A stretch of 64,000 nucleotides of DNA from Dendrolimus kikuchii (GCA_019925095.2 CM034412.1:1240001-1304000), one strand, 5' to 3'. Shown: positions 42,235-54,016, counted from the stretch's first letter. A program made the numbers and translations. The notes: generated from the letters alone by a model not told the origin.

Positions 42235-43491
42235 GGTTGGGGAAAAAGTTTCTTCGCATTTTATATAAAAATTCAAAAGGTTTTTTTATAAAGTTTATTT
42301 ACATTTGACTAAAGTATGAAGGTGCCGTTTTGTTGGATAACTTTTTGCCATCTTGTAGGTAGGGACGTGATCCCATTGCTATAAAAATGTTGGGGCTTCT
42401 GATCAAAAAACTGTGACAAGTGGTTTTGGCAGTCCTCTCGTGATGGTAACCTGACACTGCCTTAGGAATTCTGCAGAGACCGAAACAGGTGAAAATCTGA
42501 AGGTGCAAGGTCAGGACTATACGGCGGATGTATTAACACCTCCCAACCAAACTCTCGTAATTTTTGCTGAGTGGCTAAAGATGTGTGAGGTCTAGCGTTA
42601 TCATGATAAAAAACCAAACCCCTTCTGATGATTAATTTCGGCCGCTTTCTCTCAACTTTTTGCTTAAATATCATCAGTTGTTCGCAGTACAGTTCAGAAT
42701 CGATGGTCTTGCCTGGCGGTAACAGCTCATAATGAATAATGCCCTTCCAATCCCACCATACACACAGCATCACTTGCGAGTTAACCCGGGTTTCGCCACA
42801 GTCTGTGAAGGCTGACCGGCCTTTGACCTCGATCTTTTTCACACATTCTTGTCGTACGTTTTCCACTTTTCATCACCAGTTATCAGCTTCTTCAAAAATG
42901 CTCCGGGTTCATTACGTCGTAATAAAAAATCACAAATGAGTACACGGTTCATTAGGTTTCTTTCAGTGAACTCATGAGGCACCCAAATATTAAGCTTTTT
43001 TCAAATGCGCCAAAACCGTTTTATGGTCAATTCCCAGTTCTCCAGCTACATCGTAACTACTAATATGCCAATCTTGCTCCACTTTTTCAAAAATGGCATC
43101 AATTTTGTCCGTAACAAGGCGACCAGAGCGACGTGCATCTTTGATATCAACATTTCCGGATTGAAAACGCTTAAACCAAATTTGCGCTACTCTCACAGAT
43201 ACTGCATTAGGTCCATAAACATCACAAATTTTTTTCGCGGCTTGTGTTGCATTTTTACCTTTTTTGTAGTAAAATTTTAAAATGTATCGAATTTCTTCAA
43301 TAGATTCACTCATTTTAACATAAGAAAAACAAATGAAAATCACACATTTTCCTAATTTGAATTTGGAATTGTCTTCTTTAAAATTAAAACTTTTTAATTA
43401 TACCATAAGCAGCCAGATACAAATGGTATAGCCAAAGAGATCTTATTACAAGTTCATACATATTATATCTGAAAAGACTTTTTCCCCAACC
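42235..43491 (-). mobile_element. mariner element, complete ends
   Basis: Inverted ends GGTTGGGGAAAAAGT and its complement ACTTTTTCCCCAACC, each next to a TA target dinucleotide (42233-42234 and 43492-43493). The length of 1257 bases is normal for mariner. The transposase runs on the minus strand. Confidence 0.9.
42309..43313 (-). pseudogene. mariner transposase, decayed
   Basis: Starts MSESIEEIRYILKFYYKKGK with the helix-turn-helix DNA-binding region (NATQAAKKICDVYGPNAVSV, GELGIDHKTVLAHLKKA). The frame breaks near 42995 (continuing as WVPHEFTERN and LITGDEKW in another frame), again near 42865, and has an in-frame TAA at 42462-42464. The catalytic residues are visible: GDEKW, HDNARPH and PPYSPDLAPSDFHLF, with 34 residues between the second and third aspartates (D34D). 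Full length would be near 340 residues. The element cannot make its own transposase, but its ends look able to respond to a related one. Confidence 0.9.
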
Positions 43492-43624
43492 TATTATATC
43501 TTTTCCTGATACTTTGTGGTTGTTTTCTCTTTTTTACTGTCCTTTATTTATTACTTTAAATGCGTTTGTTTCACTTGTATATGGTCGTCCTAAAAATAAA
43601 CCTGTTTTTTTTCTTGCGATGTGA

Positions 43625-43742
43625 TAAACCCACCAACCCGTTTTGGACAAGCATGGTAGGTATACTGTCGGTTCCCCTTATAAATGGGAGGCCTGACCCC
43701 AATAGTGGGATGTTTATGGGCTGTTATTATTATTATACCAGC
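43625..43742 (+). mobile_element. SINE tail, 5' truncated
   Basis: TTATAAATGGGAGGCCTGAC and TTTATGGGCTGTTATTATTA match the tail of the SINE at 7972-8270, with an (ATT)n end. Confidence 0.6.
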
Positions 43743-44373
43743 TGACCCGGCAAACTTCGTACCGCCTCAGAATCAATAAATAAAAAAGCTGAATGATAAT
43801 TGCAGAATGTTTATTAAAAAATGTGGTCAAAATGTAACCGGGACGAACATCAAACGTTTGACATTCAAAACCAAAAAAATGAAAAAAAAACTTCACTTCT
43901 AAATTTAATTTGAAAGAAAAGAAAGAAAGAAAAAACTTTATTTAAAGAAATTGCGACGCAATTACATTTCTATACACAAGGCATATTTTGAGAATTTGTA
44001 CGCCGCAATTTCAGCAAACACGGTTTGCACTCAGCATATTGCTGTGTCGGAACAATATTCGACACAGCGCTGATTTTCAGTGCAAACCTTCCTTTAGTTG
44101 TAAGACCAAAATGACCCAGTTTTGTTAATTTGATTTCTGAACGACTTTTAAATTTATTTCTAAACGACGGGACGAACGTCAAATGATTGGCAGGTTGGAA
44201 TAGTTTCTAAGGGAAAGCGAAATTGTTGCTTTTACTGAATTCCAAGCATTTTTTTCATATTTACTGACCTTTTAAACCTTCCCTGGACTTCCACAAATAA
44301 TTCAGAATTAGCCAAATCAGTCCAGCCATCCCCGAGTTTTAGCAAGACTAATAAACAGCAATTGATTTATATA
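43739..44373 (-). mobile_element. Helitron-like element (H3 group)
   Basis: The left end CCAGCTGACCCGGCAAACTT is a changed form of the CTAG end at 5719. Bases 43990-44095 match 775-875 inverted. The 5' end near 44373 is uncertain. No coding sequence. Confidence 0.5.
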
Positions 44374-44930
44374 CATTTTCAAATTCAAATTTCAAATTTA
44401 TTTAACCAAACTTCTCATTACATGACAACTTAACAAAAGATTTTTTTGTTTTTTTTGTTTTTGAGGCGAGGGAAAATGCTTAACCGATTTACGCACAAAC
44501 TGGGTCGTTGCTAGGGGAACGACACGCGTCGGTCGGGGGCGATAACTCTGCAGCAATAGTATGCTCTTGGCAGCGCTCCGTCCGCGATCGACGTCACAGA
44601 ATAGTGTGGAAGACTCCGAGCGTTGCTGCACGGGCGAGCAACCCCAATACCCACTAAAAACCCCCTCCTCCCTGACGACCCTGCGCTTTGAATGTGTTGG
44701 AAAGGCTGAGATTTAGAACATAGTTACGCCCAGCCGAAACTTAAGTGCTAAGTTACGTTATCCTGGTTGTCACGTTCTGAGCGAGATATGGCTCCTAAAG
44801 AACCCTGCACTTGGCAAAGCCTGTATCGCAGGGATCATATAATTTATATATACATAAAATGAAACATTATTCAATACATATTTATAGTATGGAAGTGTGA
44901 GCGCTTGAGTGTGTTGCGTCTGTGTGCGTG
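44374..44930. other. Unassigned sequence
   Basis: Mixed composition with a GC-richer part at 44500-44660; no gene recognised. Confidence 0.45.
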
Positions 44931-44933
44931 CAT

Positions 44934-44984
44934 TCGTGTGTGTGTGTGTGTGGGCGTGTGTATGTGTGTGTGTGTGTGTGCATG
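44934..44984 (+). repeat. (GT)n microsatellite
   Basis: Imperfect GT repeats. Confidence 0.85.
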
Positions 44985-45139
44985 TATTTGTATATATTTA
45001 AGACACAATACGCAGTAGTTCTTCTATTTGAAATTAACTAAGAGAATGTAAGAGTTGAAATAATTAATATAGATAGATATTGATTAATTGATGTTAAAAA
45101 TGAACCTTGGTTAAATAAAACAAGTTTTGAAAAATCTTA

Positions 45140-46145
45140 ATTATCTATAATATTATAAAATTCTAAACATGCCGTGTCTGCACATTAAAGCTATTTAAAA
45201 GACAACTGGAATAGACTATATAAACGATGGAGAACACGATGCATTTTTTTTTAATTTCTTGTCTGTTAGTTCAGGGTTTACGTAAAAACTACTAGGCCGA
45301 TTTCGATGCGGTTTTCGCTAATCGACAGCTATATCTTAGAATTAAAATCTGCGCTACTTTTTATCCCGAGAATCCAGCGGGAATTTTTCTGGGAATAGTT
45401 TAAAATTGCCAGATTAAATAAAAATGTGTGTATTAAAAATCAAACTAACGGGTAAAGAAAAATGTGTTTTATTTCGAATTAAATAAGGTTGAATTTTATA
45501 TGTTTATCACTGTTTAATGTCGCTTTTTTGCTTCCAAATCACAACGATTCTAAAGAAATTTCACTTCAAAAAATCGAATGTGATTTTTTTACTGATAATA
45601 AAATGTGTGATATATTTTATCCTGGGAATTCAGCGAGAATTTTCCCGGGAGCGATTTGTAGTTGTTCGGTTGCATAAAAATTAATTTATTCCACCACAGT
45701 TTTCACTACAATGATAGCTTAGGTTTTGTCTTTTTTTTATTGTAGGAGTTCAGCAGACAGGCAGACGGCCCACTTGATGGAAAGCGGTTACCATCGCCTA
45801 TGGACATTTGCAACACCAAAGATGCTACAAATGCGCTGCTGCTCTCTTAAGGGAGACTGGAACCTGGTCACTGATGTCGGAACAAAACTCAAGGTTGTTA
45901 TGGCGACATACTTTAGACCAGGGGTGGTAGCCATCCAGTCGGACAAATGCCCTACCACCTGGCTGTGGGTTGTTAAGTCGCCTCTTACGACAGGCCGCCC
46001 CAACGCAGGAAATTGTATTCTTTCTCCGTTCCTGCGCCGATAAAACTTTCGTTCTTCATTTAAATGCTGCGGTACTTTCTATCCCGGGTATCCCGCGGGA
46101 ATTTCAAGTCAAACGTGGACAAAGTCGCGGGAATGTCCTAGTTTT
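45140..46145 (+). mobile_element. Dispersed repeat K, longer copy, split by family A
   Basis: Matches the window's first 480 bases in inverted order. The left part covers GGCCGATTTCGATG and the CAGCGGGAATTTTTCTGGGA segment; the right part (46060-46140) covers TCCCGCGGGAATTTCAAGT and GTCGCGGGAATGTCC. The family A copy at 45727-46044 lies between them. Confidence 0.65.
45727..46044 (-). mobile_element. Family A copy, near full length
   Basis: Reads from the T-run to CCGTTCCTGCGCCGATAAAA. Confidence 0.8.
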
Positions 46146-46219
46146 TATATACAAATCTACGAAACATAAGCATCAATACGTGCTTACTGATTGAAAAAAG
46201 ATCGGTATTATATAAATAA

Positions 46220-46418
46220 CTAGCTTCTGCCCGCGACTTCGTCCGTGTAGAATAATTGAAAAAATAAGTTTGCTCTTAGCGTGATGATATATGGCCTATA
46301 GCCTTCCTCGATAAATTGGTTATCTAACACTGAAAGAATTTTTCAAATCAGACCAGTAGTTCCTGAGATTAGCGCGTTCAAACAAATAAACTCTTCGGCT
46401 TTATATATTAGTATAAGA
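46220..46418 (-). mobile_element. Non-autonomous Helitron-like element, complete
   Basis: CTAG at 46220-46223 after A; right end TATATTAGTATAAGA before T. Confidence 0.7.
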
Positions 46419-46753
46419 TAAATAAATAAATACCTACATTAATTTAATATTAAAACATTAATTACGGTTCATAAAGAATTGAAATGATAATAAGCGATTC
46501 CGTAAAGATTTCAAGAACACGTTTTTGAATGTAAGTAAAGATTTGTCACGCATTGATTATATTACATTATCACAAATGATTAGCTGCATTAAAAATTAAA
46601 AATAGACCTGCGACGGAAGTTAAAAAATCGACTAGGCTACATTCCATTAGGGTCTGTTTAGGGTCAAACTTAAGAAATTTATGAATGTACACCAAATTGC
46701 ACAGGCTAATCTTAGACAAGACACAAGTGCTATTTGAAATTTAATTTACATTA

Positions 46754-46797
46754 ATCTATACTAATATTATAAAGCTGAAGAGTTTGTTTGTTTGTTT
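46754..46797 (+). mobile_element. Helitron-like 5' end fragment
   Basis: TCTATACTAATATTATAAAG and AGAGTTTGTTTGTTTG only. Confidence 0.5.
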
Positions 46798-46917
46798 AAA
46801 CTTTGTAATTTAAATTAAGTTTTTAATATTCTGTTTATTTTTAGTTTGAATTATATTTTTTAAGTTAGTTTTGGAAAATTTACATAATAGTTTAAATTCA
46901 ACAAAAATTAAAATGTC

Positions 46918-47050
46918 ACCAGCCAGCCTTCTGGGCACCTTACCCATAGAAGACAGTGATCTGGGCTCAGTATTCTACTTATAGTCTTGAGGGACTATGA
47001 GTAGAATACAATACAAATAAGTTAAGTTTTCTTCCATTGTATTCGATTTA
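46918..47050 (+). mobile_element. LINE family C 3' end
   Basis: AGCCAGCCTTCTGGGCACCT to the 3' UTR with the stem-loop at about 46972-47007. Truncated at nearly the same place as the 31440 copy. Confidence 0.75.
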
Positions 47051-47059
47051 AAAAAAATG

Positions 47060-47460
47060 TCACCATAATGAAAGAAATTAGTAATCAAAATACTCAAAAA
47101 ATGAAGCACACTTTGAATATTCATAATTTGTTTATTTCTATTGAAATTAAAATACAAGACTGATCTCGTGATCTCGACTCTAAAAGAACATTTTAAATGT
47201 AATAATAATTCCAAATTACACAACTTCGGGATATTTCATCGCTTTTCTAAAGGAGAGGAAGCGGCAAGGGAACTCTTTAGCCAACAGCTACGCAATAGAT
47301 GGTACTCATTGCGCCTTCTGCAGTTAATTTGGAGAAATCAAACATTTCAGCGAGAACTATGCAAATTTATCTTTTATTATATATATTTATCATTCTTAGT
47401 ACATCTTTTTGCGAAAATTGCGCGGACGGAGGATTATGAAATTTCGCACACTTATAGTTT
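47060..47460. other. AT-rich sequence
   Basis: No gene recognised. Confidence 0.45.
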
Positions 47461-47461
47461 A

Positions 47462-47658
47462 CTAGCTGTCCCGGCAGACGTTGTTCTGTCCTGAAGAAAT
47501 GAAATTTTGAACCCGATTCCAGCAACACCTATCGGGTCCAATGTATCCTATCTTTCAAGCCGGATCAAACTGCATACGGTGTGCAAATTTGATTAAAATC
47601 GGTCAAGTAGTTTAGGAGTAACAACGTGACACGTAATTTATATATATTAAAATATAGA
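47462..47658 (-). mobile_element. Helitron-like element (H2 group)
   Basis: Left end CTAGCTGTCCCGGCAGACG; right part ACAACGTGACACGTAATTTA. Inverted relative to 52953-53161. Confidence 0.65.
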
Positions 47659-48431
47659 GAAGGAGTGCATATTGCTAATATTTAAAAAAAAATATGAATA
47701 AAAAATACATGAAATCAATAAAAAAAACATTACACACACTACCATGTATTTGACACACACACGCATATATACTCTTTTGTGGCGAAATCTGTGATTATAG
47801 ATCTATAATAGTCTTTGAAAACAGTACCTTAATAATGTTCAAATATAATTAAAATTAATTACGGTCGAATTTCGACCACTAGTACAAATAGTTTTGTAAC
47901 TAAATTAAAAAAAAAACCCTAAATTTATTTTATAATCTGATATAAAATCACAGTATCTGTTAATAAACACAATTCTATCAATAATTTTAGTATACGCTGA
48001 TACAAAGATCCTAAAACATTAGCAGCGATGTGAATAAGTGAAAGTGAGTATATCTAAGCAAGAGGTTACTTACATACGTCCGGCGTCTCCGGCGGTCACT
48101 TCACAACTGTTTTTAAATTAGTCCCTCGTGCTTTACATAGCTCAATGGACGGCTGTGATTGACCATGACTCATTTATTATCGACGACACGACTGTTGATG
48201 GCTCGTTTCGGGCGAATCTCCCGCGCGTGATTGGCCGCAATTGGCCAATTCTGTTATTTCAATATTTTGGCGATAGTGTCAAAAAATCGTATTCTACTAA
48301 ATCCACAATGTCTTCTCGATATCGTCGTTGCGGAATAATAGTGGAAAATGTTTGGTATTACTATTAGCATTTGAATGCATGAAATGAATATTGAAAATCT
48401 ACCAACATTTTAAACATTAATTTCTCGATAA
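47659..48431. other. Unassigned AT-rich sequence
   Basis: ACACTACCATGTATTTGACA near 47742 also occurs near 39930, so at least part is repeat-derived. No gene. Confidence 0.45.
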
Positions 48432-48600
48432 AACTACGTTTTGACTGTTTTAAACGCGGTAATTTATTTGATTTTTATTATTCCCGTGTTTCGGCCGCTT
48501 TTCAGTAGCCGTGATCACACAAGACAAAGTTTTCGTGTCAATGATTATTGTTAAAATCAAATAAATTACCGCGCATTAAACCGTTAAAACGTAGTTTTAT
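48432..48600 (+). repeat. Foldback element with 45-base arms
   Basis: Arms AAACTACGTTTT... and ...AAAACGTAGTTT pair over about 45 bases around an 80-base centre that contains GTTTCGGCCGCTTTTCAGTA. The centre recurs at 20330-20380. Confidence 0.65.
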
Positions 48601-48608
48601 TACATAAA

Positions 48609-48878
48609 CTAGCTGTGCCCGCAACTCCGTCCGCGTGGAATTTGTTTTCAAAGCCTCCCCGATTTTGAAACATTTTTCATTTCTGCTCCGCTCCTATTGG
48701 TCTTAGCGTGATGATATATAGCTTACAGCCTTCCTCGATAAATGGGCTATCCAACACTGAAAGAATTTTTTAAATCAGACCAGTAGTTCCTGAGATTAGC
48801 GCGTTTAAACAAACAAACAAAAAACAAACTGTTCAGCTTTATATATTAGTATAAAAGTATAAATATATTAGTATAAGA
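48609..48878 (-). mobile_element. Non-autonomous Helitron-like element
   Basis: CTAG at 48609-48612 after A. The right end TATATTAGTATAAGA is preceded by a partial duplicate of itself. Confidence 0.65.
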
Positions 48879-48946
48879 TATGAATCAAATACATACATCA
48901 GTTTTGCTTTGGTGTTGCAACAACAATAAAACGCATTTGGCCACAG

Positions 48947-49037
48947 TCTTATTCATATTGAGTTCGAGTAAGTTTAAAGTCTTCTTTATGGTTCTTAAAG
49001 AAGTCTTCAAACTTACTCTAACTAAATATGAATAAGA
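48947..49037. other. 42-bp stem hairpin
   Basis: Arms 48947-48988 and 48996-49037 pair at 38 of 42 positions with a 7-base loop (TGGTTCT). It may be a short foldback repeat or a miRNA-like precursor; nothing in the sequence decides this. Confidence 0.6.
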
Positions 49038-49293
49038 TCGTAAATCTTTAACATTATCGCAGATAAAGCGCGTTCTAGGATTGATCGTATAGTAAAAATC
49101 GTGAAGTATAAAACGCCCCAATAGCGCTTAGTTTCTCTAGTGCGTTAGCAAATGACAATTGGCCTGTTAGCCAATCAGCTGTGCGGTGCGCGTGCGGCAG
49201 TCATACGTCACGATACAGTACCATTGTCATGGTCCCCTTAAAGTAAAGCTGACTTGACATATGGTGCGCACTAGATTTACGACCTTTACAAAT

Positions 49294-49412
49294 AAGGGGC
49301 CGTCTACAAATGACGTCACGCGAATGTCATGATTCTTTGACCCCTCCTCCGTCCTTGCCACAGCTGGTCACATTCGTGACACTCCCCCCCCCTACTGTGA
49401 CATGATATATAT
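49294..49412 (+). repeat. MITE-like fragment
   Basis: GGGGCCGTCTACAAATGACG and TCACATTCGTGACACTCCCC resemble one side of a common insect MITE type; the other end is not found here. Confidence 0.35.
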
Positions 49413-49446
49413 TGCAATTTTACATCAAGAAATTATTAATCATTCG

Positions 49447-50270
49447 TGCAGATACGGAGGAATAATACAATTTCATGGGGCCGGGAAATCCGTTTGGGGA
49501 CTAAGCCGCCACAAGGGCAGAACCTTGGGGGGATAATTCGCGACCTAGTGTGGGATTCGCCAGATCGGGGGTGGCACTAGAATGCCCAGTCAGGACTGGA
49601 GCCATGCTAATGCCAGTCCCCAGTTAGGGATACCCACTGAAATCCCTGGGTATTCCGTCCTGCGCCTTATGCCAGGGCTACGGGTATACGGGATTCGGAA
49701 CTCCACGTGCGCTGGCAGGCGTGGGCCTCACTCACAGGCCTCTTCCACTGCCGGGGGACTTCTTTTGTCCTCCGGCATCATTTAGGTCTATTCCGGGCGT
49801 GGGGCGGTTTGTAATGCGCCCCACGGGAAGAGAGATGAGCGCGCGCGGAACACTCGCGCTCCCGCTCCGCCTCCTCCTTCGCAAACATGACTTGCTCGCA
49901 GAAGGAGGAGACGACGTCCCATCCGGGTTTGCTCCCGATCATGATGCGTCCCACGGCCGGGAGCGAGGTGTCAAATCTGGTATGGGCGACGTGGCCGGAC
50001 GGCCTATCGCAAGAGGCGACTTAACAACCCACAGCCAGGTGGTAGGCATTTGCCCGACTGGATGGCTACTAACCCTGGTCTAAAGTATGTCGTCATAACA
50101 ACCTTGAGTTGTGTTCCGGCATTAGTGGCCAGGTTCCAGTCTCCCTTAAGAGAGCAGCAGCGCATTTGTGGCACCTTTGGTGTTGCAAATGTCCATAGGC
50201 GATGGTAACCGCTTTCCATCAAGTGGGCCACCTGCCTGTCTGCTGAACTCCTGCAATAAATGTAAAAAAA
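49447..50270 (+). mobile_element. Family A copy split by a LINE insertion
   Basis: The 5' part 49447-49484 ends GGGGCCGG and the rest resumes at GGCCGGACGGCC (49993). The interruption is the LINE sequence 49485-49992. The 3' end CTCCTGCAATAAATGTAAAAA is complete. Confidence 0.8.
49485..49992 (-). mobile_element. GC-rich LINE fragment inserted in family A
   Basis: The left end AAATCCGTTTGGGG is the complement of a CCCCAAACGGATTT-type LINE 3' end (compare GCAAACGGATTTCCCC at 54295). GGCCGG is present on both sides. The body matches 25690-25895 inverted. No intact frame. Confidence 0.65.
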
Positions 50271-50390
50271 ACTGTGAAGGAATGTCAAACGGCCAACGGG
50301 AAAGGATTGTTTGAACTTAAAAATTAATTAAACCTATATATACAATATACATATATCTATACATAAATAATACATGCATATATAAAATAC

Positions 50391-51389
50391 TGTTACGTGC
50401 GACCGAGGGTAGGCATTTGGGATTGGTAGGAAACACCAGTTTTTTTACACTAAATGCTTTTATTAATGGTAACCGCTTTCCATCAAGTGGGCCGTCTGCC
50501 TGTCTGCTGATCTCCTGCAATAAAAAAAAACTTGACAGCCGTACGTGATTCTTCTCCTCAGGGTTGCCCCAGCACGCACAACTAACGACGCACTGTCTTG
50601 ATGATAAGGGACATTAATTATAATCGTTTCTTAAATTTAAAGAAACTGCTAAGCAACTGATTAGTGAAAATCTTACCCATAAACTCCTCTTTAGTCGAAT
50701 ATTTTGGGTACAACCTACGTTAATCATTCAAATTTCATTTATCTGTGCTCCTCTTAAGTAAACAACAGGTAATACACGTTTATGAGTGAAAAAAAAAATA
50801 TTCATTGATTAGGGTCTGATTCTGATTCTCTTACTTAAGAGATGGCTAATCGTTTCTTAACGAGATTATTATAAGTAAGGCCGAAGATGTCTCACTCACA
50901 ATATCGTCGCCAATATCGCGTAGCTCGCTTCTGGATCTACTTTTAAACTATGCTAAACTCCTCCTTCACTCAACTGCCCACTGAACTCTTCACTAAACTC
51001 ATCACTAAACACGTCACTGTCTTCTACTAAACTCTTCTTCCAACTCTCTAGTATCGCACTTGTCTCTTCGCTGTCTTCAACTGAACTCCCCTGTAGGCGC
51101 GCCTTACGCTGCTAATATACGCGAAAGAATCTTCTGGAACCCATAATTTTGATCTTCTTTTCGTTATTCTTTCATTTACTGTCTGTCCCTTTTTAAGCAT
51201 CTATCTATCTCTGTCTTTTCCTTCCTAAACCTTTTATTCTAGAATTTCGATCTTCATTTCGTTTTTCATTTAGTCATCATCTATCCCTTTTTAAAATGTA
51301 TCTGCCCTTATCTTTTACTTCTAGAATCTTCTACATTTTTCTGAAACTTCTTAAATCAACTAGATCGTTCAACCATCACTCGCCACAAT
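50391..51389. other. Possible solo LTR, unproven
   Basis: Starts TGTTACGTGCGACCGAGGGT, an LTR-like beginning, and ends near TCGCCACA. The right part is C/T-rich with repeated ACTCTTCACTAAACTCAT-like phrases. No target duplication or second LTR found. A 60-base family A tail (50466-50530) lies inside it. Confidence 0.3.
50466..50530 (+). mobile_element. Family A tail only
   Basis: The last 60 bases of the family with an A-run; the shortest copy. Confidence 0.75.
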
Positions 51390-51403
51390 GTTAAATAAAA
51401 TAA

Positions 51404-51705
51404 AAAAAGCTTTTGAGAGCCTGGATATCATGTAGCAGCAGAGCCCAAACACGACGGGTCTATCTTGTTTAGTACACGAGTTCCTATGGCCACCTTCCGA
51501 CTCCATCATCAGATCAGCTCCATGGTACCGTATTATTGCATTCTCACGCAATATACATATGCGTGCAAAATTTCAGCTCAATCGGAAACCGGGAAGTTGG
51601 TCAAATTTAACTTGCAAGATTCCACCCGAACCTACATACATACATATATAAATACATACAAACATATATAGGTACATTTATTGCAAGTTAAATAAAAGCT
51701 TGTAA
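51404..51705 (-). repeat. Dispersed repeat I copy
   Basis: Inverted relative to 26695 and 36650; contains a (TACA)n-like stretch at 51635-51665. Confidence 0.75.
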
Positions 51706-51829
51706 AAAGCATGGTGCACACCAAACTTAGGATCTTTACATATAGAATGCAAAAATCTGCGCAGCATTCAATTCTGTACTAAAAGTAGATACCTATCCCT
51801 TTTTTGCATTTTATGCGGCCATTTAAATG

Positions 51830-52505
51830 GAATTCGCTATCTCGCTCTCGCATGACCGGGTTTTCAAAGATATAAATTTAAATAAAATGTCACAGGAGTT
51901 ACTTATGCAGAGTCCACGCCACGAAAGATGTTCCACAGAAAATAAAGGAACTAAAGGTGACAGTTTCATCATCAACACCAACTGGAAATTTTTCATGTCA
52001 CAACAACTAAACAATACATTATAACACCACATAAAGTCACAAACACATAACTAACAATAAAACTTATACACATACTCAAACCTACGCGCACTACCATCGC
52101 ATTGCATTACACGCACACTCCACAAACAAACCAAGACACACAAAGAGCCTAAAAATTAATAACCCAGGCACAGAAAAGAAAAAACAACACACATGGCACT
52201 AGATAGGACTATATATAAGTATAGATATAAGGCCAACACTGCACATGCATTTCCTCACAACACCAGCATGTAACAGATACACTCTACATTAGTATAAGTT
52301 TAGTATTAAAATTAGAATAAATTATTATAATAAGTTATTCTTAAGGTACATCAAAACAGAAAAATTACTACATATAATGTCACATACACTAACAAAAACA
52401 AACAATAAGCGTGTACGGAGTCTCAAATTTTTCATAGAAATTAAGTATTAAAAAAGGGTACGGAACTCGAGTCCGTAGAGATATATATAATAATAATAAA
52501 AAAAT
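51830..52505 (-). repeat. Dispersed repeat J, longest copy
   Basis: Links the two partial copies at 13545-13831 and 2515-2790 into one family of at least 520 bases. An (ATT)n-type stretch at one end suggests a retroposed origin. No protein recognised. Confidence 0.7.
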
Positions 52506-52640
52506 TAAAAAAAAAGTGACAGTTGCGTGATTTGATAGAATTTTGTTCGTAAAATAGTCAAATAATAAATTTACAGATTTTAATTATTGAATATTTTGTA
52601 TTTATTATTCAGTAATTACCTACATCGATTTATATATATA

Positions 52641-52950
52641 CTAGCGGCCCCGGCAGACGTTATCCTGCTCTGAAAAAATAAAAATCTAAAACCCGATCCC
52701 AGCGCCACCTACCGGTTCCAATTGTAGATTTAAATCATCCGGGGACTCACTCAAACACACAAAAACAAAATCACCAAAATCGCTCCAGGTGTTTAGGAGG
52801 ATTCTAGAACCCGATCTCAGCGCCACCTACCTGTTCCAACGGGATAAAAAGTATCCTATGTCTATGCTACCTCCCCACCAATTTTCAGCCAAATCGGTGC
52901 AGCCGTTCTTGAGTTATAAATAGTGTAACTAACACGACTTTCTTTTATAT
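52641..52950 (-). mobile_element. Helitron-like element (H2 group)
   Basis: CTAG at 52641-52644 after A. Contains two of the GGCGCTGAGATCGGGTTCTA-type units (in complement), the seed of the 107-bp minisatellite. Confidence 0.65.
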
Positions 52951-52952
52951 AA

Positions 52953-53161
52953 TCTTAATATGTATAAATTACGTGTCACGTTGTTTGTCCGCGATGGATT
53001 CCTAAACTACTTGACCGATTCTAATCAAATTTGCACACCGTGTACAGTTTGATCCGACTTGAAAGATAGGATAGCATACATTTGGACCCGGTAGGTGGCG
53101 CTGGAATCGGATTCTAAATTTTATTTCTTCAGGGCAGAACAACGTCTGCCGGGACAGCTAG
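52953..53161 (+). mobile_element. Helitron-like element (H2 group), complete
   Basis: A followed by TCTTAATATGTATAAATTAC at the left; GGCAGA/TCTGCC hairpin and CTAG followed by T at the right. 209 bases. Confidence 0.75.
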
Positions 53162-53279
53162 TATAATATAGATTAGAACATAATTATTCTGGCGATAGTT
53201 CTTCCGTGGCGGACTTTACAACAAGTCTGTATAAATATCAACAACTAGATCCACCAATCTATCTATTTACAACTAATTA

Positions 53280-53740
53280 GTATAAATTAAACTAGCAGAG
53301 TCCTCATTACTTCCTATCATTGATTATGCTGACACCAGCTATCTATATTTAACCCAAGACCAAATTAATAAACTTGAGTCTCTAAAATGTTTGTATAAAG
53401 TTCGTATTTGGCCTTCGCAAGTATGACCAAATCTACCTTTCATTTCTCTATAGTATTTCAATTGTCACAAGTACTCCTAATTACCTTAAAGAACGTTTTG
53501 AATTTCTTTCGTGCTCTCATAATTTACGCCCTTCTACTAAACTTAAACTGAACACCCCTGCGCATAACTCGACTTTCTACAACAATTCTTTTACCGTTAA
53601 GGCCATACAGCTTTGGAACGCGCTGCCTGTTGTTATCAGACAAGCAAAATCGCTACCGATATTTTAAACTATTACCAAAAAATTGTACCTGTCGTTGAAA
53701 TATGATATTTAAATTCATCTATAAAGATTAATATATATTT
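53280..53740 (+). pseudogene. LINE ORF2 C-terminal relic
   Basis: Recognisable pieces are IIDYADTSYLYLTQDQINKL, then, in another frame, LKERFEFLSCSHNLRPSTKL, the NSFTVKAIQLWNALPVVIRQ segment and AKSLPIF followed by TAA. This is the usual end of Jockey/CR1-type LINE proteins. The last 75 residues are open. Confidence 0.65.
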
Positions 53741-53934
53741 TAGATATGTATATTAAGTGCATATCCGTTTCATATTTAAAATTTCGGCATATATGTATAT
53801 ATATATATATATATGTATATGTGTGTGTGTGTGTATGTGTCTACATTTAAACATATATATGTATAAATGCAGATATTTTATATATTAAATAGATATATAC
53901 TTAACATACATATCTATAATATATATAAATGTTT

Positions 53935-54000
53935 ATAGAATAATTTAAATATCATATTCCAACGACTGGTAGAAAATTTTGGTAAAATATAGATATAGTA
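53935..54000 (-). mobile_element. 3' tail of the same LINE, inverted
   Basis: ATATCATATTCCAACGACTG is the complement of the tail following the stop of the 53280 copy. Confidence 0.5.
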
Positions 54001-54012
54001 ATAAAAAAGATA

Positions 54013-54016
<4 letters not shown>

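Noticed and set aside
47141..47494. Possible gene of 117 residues
   Set aside because: No domain recognised; its end runs into a Helitron-like element.
51823..52032. Small protein gene in repeat J
   Set aside because: Short frame inside a dispersed repeat with no recognisable domain and no conservation of frame in the 2515 copy.
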